Below the pieces are notes generated by a model. The model worked only from the letters and a program-made list of their open reading frames with translations, made no database searches and was not told where the DNA came from. From Thunnus maccoyii (taxonomy: Eukaryota > Chordata > Actinopteri > Scombriformes > Scombridae): a stretch of DNA of 64,000 nt. Both the position numbers and the translations under genes were made by a program. Shown here piece after piece: positions 48,301 through 60,900 of the stretch (position 1 is the first letter of the stretch; every line of letters begins with the position of its first letter). The stretch lies in NCBI RefSeq assembly GCF_910596095.1, contig NC_056544.1, forward strand, positions 7,394,655-7,458,654, given 5' to 3'.

Positions 48301-51300
48301 CACGTTAGGGCTTGATGTGACTTAAATTGATGTGATCTATTATTATAATTATTATTTGGTTTGGATGGTTTGGATTAAAAACCATAGGCACAGTGGGTGT
48401 ATGTGCAGAGAAGGGGATTGAAAGTAGAGAGAGAGATAGGGAGTGTCCCAGGGTGAGTCTCAGGCCTTGGGCAACCTCAGCCAAAGTCTCCAGTCGAGTA
48501 GCAGCGTCAGTCAGTAATTTAACTGGGAATTTCTTCCTCATCGCATCCAAACCTCAAAGTCAAACTCTTCCCCCCACGTCCATGTCTCTGTCCTCGCTTC
48601 GTCACTCCACCCCTTCTCCTCTCTTCTCCCTCATCCCTCTCTTATGGAAAAGCCAGAGACTTGAGGATAAATACTTATGAACAACCACACCCAGAGCAGC
48701 TCAATTACTGCTCTTTAGCCTATCTGCTGCTGATAGTTGCTAGAAGGCAGAACATGCTTGACTGCTTTGTTTAACCATTTTCCCACTGAAAACGCACAGC
48801 ACACAAAAATTTGCGCATGGGCGTGTGCCGACATGCATTCTCTGACTCTGCACTCAGGTCTGTACGTTTATATTACACATGTATGGAAAGCCCTGATGCT
48901 CATCCAGCCTGGGTGAGTTTGGCCAGGATTGAAAAGCAGAATGGCAGTTTAGGAGGCCCTTGAAGGTCTAATCTCTCCCTCTCTGTCTGTCTTTTGGAGA
49001 CACGGAGGTCTAAGTGTTTAGACTTCACCTCTGAATGAGCCCTTTCTGGTTCTGACTCACCCATGGAGCTCCAGTGGACACATATAAAGACTCACTGTTT
49101 GCCACTGTTGCAGCACATCCACATGAGCGGGAAAGAGAGGAGGAAAGATGGGGGTTAGTTGGATCTAAAGGCTGTAATTAAGATTCATAATGAAACTCAG
49201 GCAGTTTGTGGATCCACTAATAATTATTAGTGTACGTTTCGCCTCTCCTGCAGTCAACATAACTGCCAATAATAGTCAAACACAGCCCCCGGCATCACAA
49301 ACTGGGATGTAATTCACAGTTAATATAAGGAAAAGAGTGTTTAAGGCCTAATTTGACTGTGCTTTAAACCTTATTCTTCTCTTTCACACATTCACTGTTT
49401 TTTTTTTTCTTCAGCTCAGTCAAAGGGCTGCTGTTGAGTGACACTGAACACTTGTTTTAGCTTTAAGGCTCCCACAACTCTTACATGGGTCCCTAAGGTG
49501 ACTTGACAAAGTCTTATTCACCGTCGCACTCCGCTATTTTTGACCACACTAATGAGCTGAGTAACTGAAGCAGTAGCAGGAAGAGGAAATGGTCAGTATT
49601 TACAGTGGCAGGGGACATGACAGTCCAAGCTAACGCAGGCTTTTGATGTAGAATATATAAAACTTGCTGCATGGAAACATTTTTGGCTCCTTGTTTTTTA
49701 ATGACACAAAGACGCAGAGCAAAGGTACTTTTAGTCTGGGATTTTGAGGTTTAAGGCACAGCTCGCCCACATGCAGTGATGTGAGTTTATTGTTTAATGG
49801 AAGATCTACAGGAATAAAGAAACGGTTGCTATGCATGTCAGGAGGCAGAGCGCTCGTTATGCATAGGATGAGAGGGAGAGGGAGGGATAGTGTTTCAGAA
49901 AAGAAAGAGAGTCAGTTGTTCCGTTTGGTGAGGGCCAGTGGAAAGAAACACTGGTCAACAGCGATGGGAGTCCAACTGAGGCATGCTGGGTATACAGCAC
50001 GCACACACACACACACACTGCTCCTAATTACACATCTACATCTGCACATCTGTCCAGAGAACTGCAGTTTTATGTCAGATGCCATAAACGTATGAAATTA
50101 TTGCTCCCACTTCACTTATAGCTCGTTATTGGCTGTTAGCGTGTGACTGAGTGTGTGTGTGTGTGAGAGAGAGAGAGAGGGAATTTTGTTTTGAATTTGA
50201 GTTTTGAATTTGTGTTTAAGCGTTTTAAGTACAACACATTACAGCTTAACTTTTTTAAACTTTTTATTTGCCCGAGGCTATTGCTGATTTTTACTGTTGC
50301 AGGCATTTACAACCTCTCTGAATTCTCCATCCAGGAGCGTTTCAGCACACATGCAGAAATCTCTTTCACTGTGCATGTACGCGTACATGTGTGAGAGTGT
50401 AATCTCCAGCTGCTGTCTACTAAAACAACCATCCTCCAGCCAACAACAATAAGACCTGGTGACACAAGAAGAGTGGAAAAACGCTCATCGCTGCCAGTGT
50501 CTTTTGAGCAACAAATTAATCCTGAGCGAATCCTCCAATGTTGGCTTTTGTCTCTGATGAAAAAAAAAGTTTCCCCAAAGTCTGGCTCAATGCTCACTTC
50601 CCTTATGAACAGGAAATGAGGTAATGACTTTGCATATTACCATATTTCCTGTAACACCTCCTATCTTTCCTGAGGGACGCTGCCCTCAGGCCACCCACTG
50701 GTGATGATTAGGATGTGGCTTTGTCTAAAAACTGTGCACCCTTCCTTCCTTCTTTCTTCTTTCCTTTGTTCCTCTGAATCAGAGATTCCAAACCAGGGAC
50801 ACATGTACCCCAGGGGGTACTTCTATAGTTGCAGCAAGGGTACAGCATGTGGAAATGACCTAAAATTAATTAATAAACTAAATGGCATCCATCCTCTGCT
50901 AATCCAAGAGTTAGAAGTACAAATGCTCGGTTTGTTGGTTTCAGTTTGCAAACTGACCTAAACATTGATAGTGTAATTGTTAGAATAAATTATTGTAACA
51001 ATATCTGCTTTTAAATAGTTAAAAATGATAGTTAAACAACATTGAGTTTATAATCCATTCCTAAGAACATGTTTGGAACATAACAGGTGGTGTCAATGAT
51101 GGAGTGCAGTTGTGAAGGTATGTCTGACAAAAACTGGTGTAATGTTACCAGTTTAACCAATTCAAGTCCTCTTAAGGCAACACTTCTCATTAGGAGCAGA
51201 AGGGAAGAGACATACAGTACATTCATACATCTGTGCATGACAACTATGACTTACATCCTGTCCTATTCAACTGGATAACAGCTTCATTTTCCAGCTGTCC

Positions 51301-52323
51301 TTTTCCCAGATTGCATCACTTCCATCACCATAATGCCTTCCTTTCTGATCTGTAACAGTCTTCTCACTGTACTCTATGACTCGCTTTCATCCTCTCATGT
51401 CATGTCAATTTATCCTCCTTTGTAGTGAATGACCTCAGCTTGTACCCATTTCTGCATTTCTTTCTATGTGCATAAGAAAAGATCTGTTTGCGTGTGTGTG
51501 TGTGCGTGTGTGTGTGTGTTTGAGTCTGGTGGTTGCTGACACACCAAGGTGTTTAAGCGGTGAAGCATAAACCAGCTGCCCACTTCCTGTCTCTGCCACA
51601 GACCACAGGAAATGACTTCTGCGTCCATACAACCTCCAAGTGTTTATCTCACCAACACAGACACACTGACCAACATGCGGCCACTCACTAAATTAGACTT
51701 ATTGTTAATTAAAACACAAACATCCCACTCATAGCGGAACTGAACACTGATAGATAATGGGGACATCTGGTTTTGTGGAGGCAACATATGAGATCACAAA
51801 CACTTCTTAATCAAGTAAATAAAGAAGAAGTGGTTGCAACACTTATTACAATGTCATAAAAAACAGAGGGGGTGAATCACTAAATGAATGCAAACTCGCT
51901 CAACCAACACACTGGTCAGGGCCGTCGCTGGGGCAAAAACTCAATAGCCTTTCCACTTAAAGGCCCAACCAGTACTTTTTGACCCTATAAATCTCAGGAA
52001 TGCTGCTTATATAGCACTGAAAGTCCCACTTCCTCTGAGACAGACAGTTGGCATTTTCAATGCGGTTTGGTTGTTGAGTTATTAACTGTTCAATGGTCTT
52101 GATGTTGCTGTTCTTGGTGATGGAACACAATTTTAACTCAAAATGAAAGTGAGTCAAACTATTTTCAAACCAGTAAAGCAAATAACTTGGTAATAACTTG
52201 CAAAATCATGTTACAACATTACGCTACATTAAACTTCACAGTTGAAAATCATTACGCTTTCAGATCATTTTCAGGCAAAAATCCTAACCTGTGTGACTAC
52301 CTTTTTACTCTCTGGATGTGGTG

Positions 52324-52367
<44 letters not shown>

Positions 52368-54985
52368 CACTTTATAGTGATTGCATCACCCTTCAGATGC
52401 ACTTCAGCGCGTACATCAGTAAGTGAACGCATCACTGTTCTTACTACTGAGAACAGTAGTACTTCAGTACACTGGTTTAAACTGTTAATTCAGTTTAATA
52501 CAGTAATATAATAAGAGTAAAGTTAGGCCTATACAAGCACTGTTTATAAAATTAATTATTTGGAACAATCATCACTTCATGATTGTTTCTGTGGCTATCG
52601 CAGTCTTTCAGTAAGATTTTAACCAGGAAGTAATCGCAGCTGAGCTGATGACAGTGCTATCAGTCACCACTGATATTTAACTAAAAGCTACTGATTTGTT
52701 CAGTCACAATGTGAGTTCACTTTGAAAATTCAGTGTTAAAACTTCATTTGTTCACCTCTAATATTTTTAGGTTTTTCCTTTTATGGTAGCTTCTGGTTAA
52801 GACACTAGCTTAGCTAGGTATGTGCTCCCCTGAGTACATATGAAAAAATACAAACTCTAACATATGTAATTTATGATTGTAATTCTACAATTTAATTTTA
52901 GATATAATAAACATATAAAATTGTATTAGTTGAAAATATAGTCCTACAGTGTTTACAATATTCCTGATGTAAACAACCCTTTAATAGCATCAAAATATAA
53001 ATAACTCTGATTTAATTGTTTTCTTGTGCAATACAATTGTAAATTGATCACTGGTTCTAATCCTGGGTTTTAAATTTTAGTGGTGGGCCTGCTCCTTTGT
53101 TTATATTTGAATCACAAATGCTGCCTTACAGTTGGCAGTCTAATGTAGGTCAATGGAACTCACTTTCTTCCACTAGCACAGCTGGAATTATAATTCAGAG
53201 TCCATCCGCAGGATACAATGATTAGAGAGACGTTTGGCGCCACCGTGTATGATCTAACAAAGTCATTCAGGCTGCGCTGTTCTGCGTGAATACATACAAA
53301 CGTTCACACAGACACACACACACACACAGTATTTAATAATGATGCAATTCACACTGAAGGAAGCAGGTGTGAGGGGTATCCTAACAAAGTCACTTCCTGC
53401 AACATAAACAAAGAACTTCCTAAAACTGGCTGTAAGACTGGAAAACTGCTGATAATACAGAACAGAGCCAACTGAACAAATCAGATCAGAACAGAAAAGA
53501 ACAAAGTAGAACATAATATGACAGAACAGATCAGATCATAAAAATCTCTAAGCTAATTAAGCTCCTTAATCTACAACACTACTTAAGGCTGGTACTTCAT
53601 CTTGGTGGGTTATTGGAAGTCTTTCATGTTAAGAGTTCAAACTGTGGTGAGTGTTTTTCCACAGCTGACTGTGGCTGAGATGCTGCAGAACCTCTCCGAT
53701 TGTAAAACCCACCTCCCCCAGTCTGCTGAGCCATAACTCAGGACAGATGTCAACAATTACATCTCCCCATCCCTCTGAATATAACTGTACCCACAACTCT
53801 CAATCCCCCCTCCACTCCCACAAAAATTGCCTCCGCCTCTGCCCCAACCACAATACAAGCTCATGCATTTCTCCTCATTTGCTTTCTCTTGCTCTCCTTG
53901 CTTTTGCCCTCTCAGCATTTCTCAGTGTTTTGATGAGCGCTATCATCATTATGGGCTGCTTCCTCTTACCCAGGGTCAAAGCCCTTCCCATGTCTCTATG
54001 CCAACAACAGGCAACTGCTGAAATTATTATCCATCAGGATACACAGTTTTAAATAAGCTTTTATGGTTGTTGGTTTTGCATGAAACCAAACCAGTATATT
54101 ATTATGTGCAGGACCATGAAAAACTGTTTTCTATCAGATCCTTCATGCTCGCATCTAGAGATACTCACCCATAATTAAAACCTTTCTATATATCCTCAAC
54201 TCTTATGTATTTACATATCCTGTAAGAATTCTTAATCCTGTCTGTTTTACATTATCATTCTTCAAAGGTTACACTGTAGGAAAATGTTTGGATTTATTCA
54301 TCACCAGTGAGTTTGCCCCTTAAATGTAGCTTTATTCCTCAACTCTGAATTTATTTATCTGGCTTTATTCCTCAACTCTGGATCTTGATTTATTCCACAA
54401 ATCTGGATTAATTTATTTTACTTTATTCCTCTCTTCTGGGTTTTAAAATCTGTCTTTATTCCTCTAATCTGGCTTTATTTATCTCGCTTTATTCCTCTAT
54501 TCTGGATTTTTAAAATCTGGCATTATTCCTCTATTCTGGATTCATTTATCTGACTTTATTCCTTAACTCTGGATTCATTTATCTCACTTTATTCCTCTAT
54601 TCTGAGTTTTGGAGTTCTGGGGTCTTTATTTCCCTAATATGGATTTATTTACTCCTTAACTCTGGATTTATGTGTGCTTTATTTCTTTATTTTGGATTAA
54701 TGTATCTGGCTTTATTTCATAACTCTGGATTTATGTATCGTGCTTTATTTCTTTGGATTCGTTTATCTGGCTTTATCACTCTTCTCTGTATTTTTTTCTC
54801 TATCTTCCTCCTCTAGTCTAGATTAAGTCATCCGACAACCTTCAACACTTTTGGCTTAATTCTTCACCTCTGACTCAGTTACTCACCTCTGGATTGATTT
54901 GTCGCTCCGTCGCTCCTTGTGAACTCAGCGCCCACACCACCGCCAGGAGCAGCAGTCGGACAAGCGATTTCAGCCTTGGTGCCAT
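42344..54985 (-). CDS. mmp14: Membrane-type matrix metalloproteinase 14 (MT1-MMP)
   Basis: Ten coding exons on the minus strand: 54985-54887, 47273-47125, 47008-46886, 46560-46253, 45737-45576, 45237-45080, 44997-44859, 44709-44559, 43085-42970 and 42846-42344. They give about 635 aa, against 582 in human. Order: signal peptide; propeptide with cysteine switch PRCGVPD; furin site RRKR; catalytic domain with the MT-loop and zinc site [11 protein letters not shown] followed by the Met-turn region [11 protein letters not shown]; a proline-rich hinge; a four-blade hemopexin domain closed by Cys in NIC and GCP; a charged stalk; [10 protein letters not shown]; one transmembrane helix; and the tail [14 protein letters not shown] with the LLY trafficking motif and palmitoylatable Cys. 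The enzyme is a cell-surface collagenase and pro-MMP2 activator. Odd: about 50 extra residues of DK/EK/RE repeats in the stalk. Teleosts carry mmp14a and mmp14b; I cannot tell which this is. Confidence 0.97.
42550..42690 (-). repeat. Coding (GA)n/charged repeat in the MMP14 stalk
   Basis: On the coding strand, runs of GAGAGG, GAGAGA and AAGGAC units encode [17 protein letters not shown] and a long run of alternating Arg-Glu. It lies between the last hemopexin Cys and the conserved [12 protein letters not shown] before the membrane helix. The tract is in frame and inside exon 10, so it is translated. Human MMP14 has only a short acidic stalk here. Confidence 0.92.
43150..44080. repeat. Degenerate minisatellite in MMP14 intron 8
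   Basis: A 0.9 kb stretch is built from variants of ACTTGAGACTTG, GACTTGACTT and TTCTAACAGACTTG. Individual units are 10-25 bp and diverged. The composition differs sharply from flanking intron. Short open frames in it are repeat artefacts. Confidence 0.8.
52321..52370. repeat. (TA)n microsatellite forming a perfect 50-bp palindrome
   Basis: The TA tract is bracketed by GTGATTA on the left and TAATCAC on the right, so all 50 bases are self-complementary. It can extrude as a cruciform. It lies in MMP14 intron 1. Confidence 0.95.
54280..54785. repeat. T-rich tandem array in MMP14 intron 1, close to exon 1
   Basis: About a dozen diverged units of roughly 33-40 bp repeat the theme CTTTATTCCTCAACTCTGGA followed by TTTATTTATCTGG. 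The array lies 100 bp from the MMP14 exon 1 donor. Read in the transcript sense (minus strand), most units contain AATAAA. Confidence 0.85.
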
Positions 54986-57938
54986 CACTTGACTCTCCGA
55001 AAAAAAAAAAAAACAATGAAAAACGCAGAGATCTCCCTGTAACAGTTCACGAAGTCTTCACTTTGCTATTTGTCAAAACATTATCTGTGGAAAAAAAACG
55101 TATCCCACGAAAATGAATTTCCGGGCGAGATCTACTTGGCGCAAAGCACAGAACGAGTTTCCAGATGATACGGAGCAGTGTGTCTCACTACTTGAGTAAG
55201 ACTACTTAAAACATGAGAGGTGTTTGTTCAGTCTGTGCATTCTTTTCACGTTTTGGTGAATTTTAACCAAATTAGACGTTATTGGAAGCAGGAAGTCTGA
55301 AGGGGGGCTCTGAAGCTGGAGGCTGTGCGTATTTTAAGTCCAAATTCAAGATTACGTTTTGCTCCAGATGTTGCAGCCGACTTTGTTTTCATGAAGCAAT
55401 CTTAACTCCTCGCTGTCTTTTCTTTCCTATCCTCCAGTCGGCTTATTTTGATCCCTCTCCTTTCTTTTCCCCCTCTCTCCTCGCTGCAGACGTGGTAGTT
55501 TGATACTCCCCGGAGAACTTCGCTGGAAAGTAGAGGGTTGTAAACCTCCCCCTCCTAAATCAGCCCGCCCCTCCGACATGGAGGGCTGGAATCAACTTGG
55601 TGACCTTGGCATCAGAATTGGCACCGTTAGCTCTTACCCTCAGGCAGAGATTAAATGCCTTAATGCTCCCTAAAATGCATGAAGCTGCAGGGAACAGGAT
55701 GCAAAAACTATAATGAGTCAACAAATTACGCAGCTGTTAGGCCTGAGAGAATATAGCGTACAGTGATGCCATGGCGGATTTTAGAAAAAGGAATACTGGG
55801 ATGATATTTCGTCAGTACATTGGAGAATTAATTATTTGTCTTTATGCCTTTAATGCAGTCATATATTTTATAGTTTAATGTGGGCTAATGATGATTGAAA
55901 CGGACTCATCCCAATTCTTTGTGTTTTTCTGCCTTTCCAAGCCTAAACTCAACAATAACCAAACATTGTTAAATGTTTTAGGTTTTAATCATCGAGCACT
56001 TATTACTAGTTTAATAGTCTGTTCTTAGATTTATGTATTATAAATTTAACAGATTAATACTCTTCTTTCACGCTGATTCTAAGTCATACCCAAATAGGCC
56101 TGAACATATGGTAAAAATGTTTAAAAGGGGGAATTGCGCCCTCTAATGTACATACTGCACATACATTTAAACAGTTATCTGTGTCAGTTATACACAGTTA
56201 TATGTCAGTTGAGGTATACAACCTCCCTTGATACCGTCATGATTCTGGTTTGCCATGGATTATTTTGCTTGCATGAGTCTTTCTGCTTTCTTCAAGAGGA
56301 AAATCTTTGCACTTTGGCTTAGTAAAATATGGGTCCCAAATCATTACTGTAGACTGCCACATGCACACAGCAGCTGGCTCTGTCCCCTGCATTGTGTTCA
56401 TTTGGCAGCACTTGTTTGTTACTTGTAATGGCAACCACAGATTTCACATCATATAAGTCGAAGGGTGGCTGCTGTGGTCCTGATGCGCATTAGCAGCTAT
56501 ATACACATGCACAGAGAAACAAATTTATACATTCGTACCTGAGCAGAGTGACTGTTTAATTTTGAAGGCTTGAGACACATGTTTCCCGTAACCTACAGCA
56601 TGTGCTCCGCTGCTTTGTTGGCTATGGCTGAGAAAAGACAGCTGGCCTCCTCCACTCCCCTCAGCCTCTTGGTTGATGTGACACAAGAGAGGAGAGCTTT
56701 GATTGTCTTGGCAGGGAGCAGAGATCAGTGACATCTGTGTGAGAGGGATCATGGCATTTATGACCAGACACAAAAATGCCTGTATGCATTTATACACGCT
56801 ATATTTATGGAAAGTAATATTAGTACATTTTGTTGTGCAAAATCCTCCCAAGCAAGACCAAGCAAGAATTTCTTTCCAAATGTGTTTTTAATATGGAGAT
56901 ACTGAAAGTACAGCTTACAACAAACAGACATAGACTTCTGATATATATAGTAACTTAAAGTATTAGTAACTTTAGTAACTGAAAGTGTGTTACAGATATT
57001 ACTTTTGGACCAAACAACATTCATAATATTCACAAAGCTGAAGGTCAAAGGTCACATAAAGACCATGTCCTCACTGGGTTCACAAACACTGCAGCTGTGC
57101 TTCTGGTTTGACAGGACGATATAGTGAAAAGTAAATCACAATGACATGAGCGAGTAGTTTACCTGAACCACAAAATGGGAGACAAAAGACTTAATATTTC
57201 CCACAGAAACACATTCATATTGTTGGCCTTGTTTGCTATTGCAAAACAAAATTTCATCCTGCTTACCTCATTCATATCAGTTTCCTTTGTGACTGAAGGA
57301 ACGAATTGTCTAGTTATAAAACAGACCTAAGTCGGGTAGCATGTGCAGATACATTTTCTTTTGGTTGTTTTGAGCCTCCTTTGGTGCCCACTGGGTTGGA
57401 TTTGGTACATGGTACAACACAATGGTTTAGATCATGTTTAAATCATGACATACAATTATTTGAAACATTTTTTGTGTACTTTCTTGTTACTTGTTAGCTT
57501 ATAATATCAAATTTGTTCAAATGTGGTAAACCTTACCTATCTGCGCCTGATAAGTTGGAAAAAAAAAAGTTATTTGACCCAGGTCTGATATGAAACACTG
57601 ACACAAAAGGGATACTATTTTTTTGTTAGAATTTGCATCAAACTATTAACAACTCCAGCCAGACAACGTAGTGTCACAGCAATTACTGGACTCACTTTGT
57701 TACTTGAATATTTTTACCGTTATTTGTACAATAGCTGTCTCTTTTTTTAACACAAGACCAAGCTGATTGACTCACAACTTTCACATACAAACATATTACT
57801 TTGACTATCAAACTGACAGGCTACTTGAAATGTGTTAAGGAAGCAGTACTACGCAAAAGTCCATACTTTCCATACACCAAAAGGTGAACATTGATTGAAA
57901 ACACCAGAACATCATTCAGCCAATCATGCTGACTTGAG
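54986..57938. other. Intergenic region between MMP14 and SALL2, including the MMP14 promoter side
   Basis: The MMP14 5' UTR and promoter should lie just right of 54985. That stretch (to about 55650) is richer in CpG and in pyrimidine tracts (CTCCCCGGAGAACTTCGCTG) than the rest, and I see no clear TATA box. The region 55700-57900 is AT-rich with no gene, mobile element or RNA I can support. The SALL2 3' UTR enters from the right, but I found no convincing poly(A) hexamer. Confidence 0.5.
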
Positions 57939-60900
57939 TTATGGCCCTTCACTAGACTCTTCCGCAGCCTCCTCTGGAACTCTTGGATCCACCTGAGATC
58001 GAACGGGCGATTTTGCCGACCGTGCCGATTCATTCTCTCCTTTGCTGCCAGAGGTTGGGTCATCAGTTGACTCGGTACTGGTGTTGAGGAAGGCTTGGTA
58101 CTGGTTCCAGAAACCTGCTGAGCTCCTGGTGGCAGGAATGTTCAAGGAAGTCATAGATGTAGAAGAAGGAAGTTGGTCAGTGGAGGAACGACTACTCCGG
58201 GCTGGTGGACGCGTTGTTTTGGTCACTATACCATGGTGCTTCATGTGCCCCTGTGAATAAATAGAATTTTAAAAAATCATGTATAAGAATAATTTTGATC
58301 TCAGTTATAACAACTATCAATTACACAGCAAACATATCCAAACATTTGTATTATTTCAGAGTAGTACCATACATACTACTGACCAAAAGAATCCAGTGGC
58401 TGTGCATTTTAATTTGTTTAAACATAATCCCTCTACACTAAAATACATTGAGATTGAACATGTGAAAACCTCCAGAAGGAGAAGGGACATCAATAACATC
58501 ACTCTTTGCTTTTTGAACCAGCACCTGTAGACATTTTATAAAAGTTAATGCTCTACACTCCATTTGTCCAAATTATTTTTACACCACATGAATGTCTTTT
58601 TCCTTACCTTCAGCCCACTGCGGCTAGCATACTCTTTTCCACATTCAGCACAGCAATAAGTTTTCTTCTCAGGGCGAGACATCGGAGATGGTAGAGTTGG
58701 GGCAAGGCTGATGGGAACATCTGGCACTTCACTTGAAGCAGATCCACTAATCTTCACTCCTTCCATTCGGTCTTCCCTTCCATATGAGCCAAAATTAAAG
58801 CTCTGACGTGTCTCCCTTACAAAAGTGGCAGCTCTATGTGATGCACCCCTTTCTTCAACACTGATAGTGTCTGCAGTCTCCAAAGTTGACGTCATTTTGG
58901 GATCTTCATCAGGCACAGTTGCTTGGTCTTGCTTTGGTGTTGCTGGTGGATGAGACTGATCTTTGTCTTCTTCCATGGGTTGTGGTGATTGAGGTCTTGG
59001 CGGGACTGAGTCTGATTCCAGGGTTGGTGTAGCAAGAGCATCAGGAACGTCTTGACTCAGGTTAGAGGAGGAAATAGTACTGGAACAGGTGTAAGCATGG
59101 GGGGCACCATGGGCAGGTGTGCTTTGTAAATTCTCCTGGTTTGATCTGGAAACAAGGAATGCATCAGAGCAGGTAGACACTTCATCCGCTCTGCAGTCCA
59201 CTACCATAACATTAGGGGACACTGTGGATTTCGTAACAATGGAGGACATAGGTGAGATGGATTCAGGAAGAGGGACATCAACAGTGGTTTGTTGTTCAAC
59301 TTGATTATCTTCGCCAACAGGGGAAGCTTGATCTGTCTGCTGGGGGGCTGGCAAGGGGGCACTTACACAAAGGACTGGGGGGTCCACACTGCCTGGTGGT
59401 GGGGTCTGTGTGGTGGGATTCATAAAGGGGTCAGGACTAAGGTCAGAGGGGGGGATGAGGTCTGGGCTGGAGGACCCACACTTGCCGGGATTTTTGGTGT
59501 ACTCAACCGATGTCATACTGCTAGAGACAGGGACTGAGCCAACTGCTGGAGTTTGAAATTGTGAACTTGGGGCTGGGCTCTTAGAGTGGCCAGCTTGAGG
59601 AGATGTTTTATTAGAGGCAGTATTTGAGTCAGTGGACTGGGATTGAGATTGTGACAAGGGTTTGGCATTAGATTCATCTGGTATTTCATGTGCAGAATCC
59701 TCTGTGCCATCTGGGGGCAGCTGTCCACCAAGGTGCATACGGATGTGGTGCTGAAGCACTAGGGCATTGGTGAACTTCCGCTGACACAGTGGGCAAGAGT
59801 TTTGCACACGTGCATTCGGTGGTCGGGCATGATGGGTGGCCAGATGTGACCGTAGGCTGCCTTTGGTAGAGAAGGATCGTCCACATATCTTACATGGAAA
59901 AGGGCGTTCTCCAAGGTGCGTTGCTTGGTGCAGACGGAGTGCTCTGGGACAGCTCAGCACCCGTAGACACATCCCACACTGATTGGTTGTCAGGTTACCA
60001 GCTGGACCTGTGATGCTCAGTGATGGTAACATGCCCCCCGCCATGGCACTTGCTCCATTGGCACTCATGCCCAGAGCAGCAATCATCTCACGGGTGAAGT
60101 TTGAAACAGAAGTGGTGACAAGAGTCGAGGATGGTGGGGACGCCATGACATAGGTGGCAGAAGTGCTGGTGTTTGTGAAACGATTGTTGGCTGAACTTGC
60201 TGAAGAGGTAGCGGTACTGCTGGATAACACCTCCAGCATAGAGGTGGCAGTAGAGGAGGAAGTCCATGGAGAAGTTGAACAGGAAGGTGCCTTCTCTAGC
60301 TTCTCCACCAACCTCTGCAGCTTGGAAGTTTCAGACGTAGGAGTGGAGTTAGCCATGGAGGAAGGCAGGGAGCATGGAGTGCTAGTGGGTGGACCTGGGA
60401 CTTTAGGAAAGGAAGAGAAAGGGAAAGAGAGCTGAGAATGGCTGGAAGAAGCAATTTGGTGGGAGCTTGGAGTAGAGGGTAGCGGAGTGCGTAGCAACCC
60501 CAAGGCTGGATGGTTGTAGAGGGATGAATGTACAGCAGTGGTAGCAGAAGAAGTGGAGACAGATGGGAAAAGGAGCTTAGGCAGGTGGGCTAGCTGGGAG
60601 TAGGCTGCAGGAGAAAGCATGGGGCCATGAGGGGGAGTATTCTCATCAAAATGCTGTTGCTTGGTTCCCTTGAATAACCCTGTGATGGTGGAGGACGAAG
60701 ACAAGGAAGGGTTGGAGAGGAGAGAGGTGGCCAGAGAAGAGGTGGAAGCTGAAGAGGAGGAGGACGAGTGGGAAGAGCCAGAGGCAATAGAGGCTGCAGC
60801 AGCTACAGCTGCAGCCCTATTGAGCTGCAGCAGAGAGTGGGAAATCAAAGCCAGATCCACACTAGGAGGTAGAGGTAGGGTAGAAGGGGTGGATCCCCCA

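Larger units (their letters stand above)
47274..54886 (-). other. MMP14 intron 1 (7.6 kb)
   Basis: The large first intron contains a CA run (50000-50018), a GT then GA run (50152-50180), a TG run near 51492-51520, a perfect AT palindrome (52321-52370), a CA run near 53312-53328 and a T-rich tandem array (54280-54785). No other exon is supported. Such a long first intron would be a natural place for enhancers, none of which I can identify. Confidence 0.6.
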
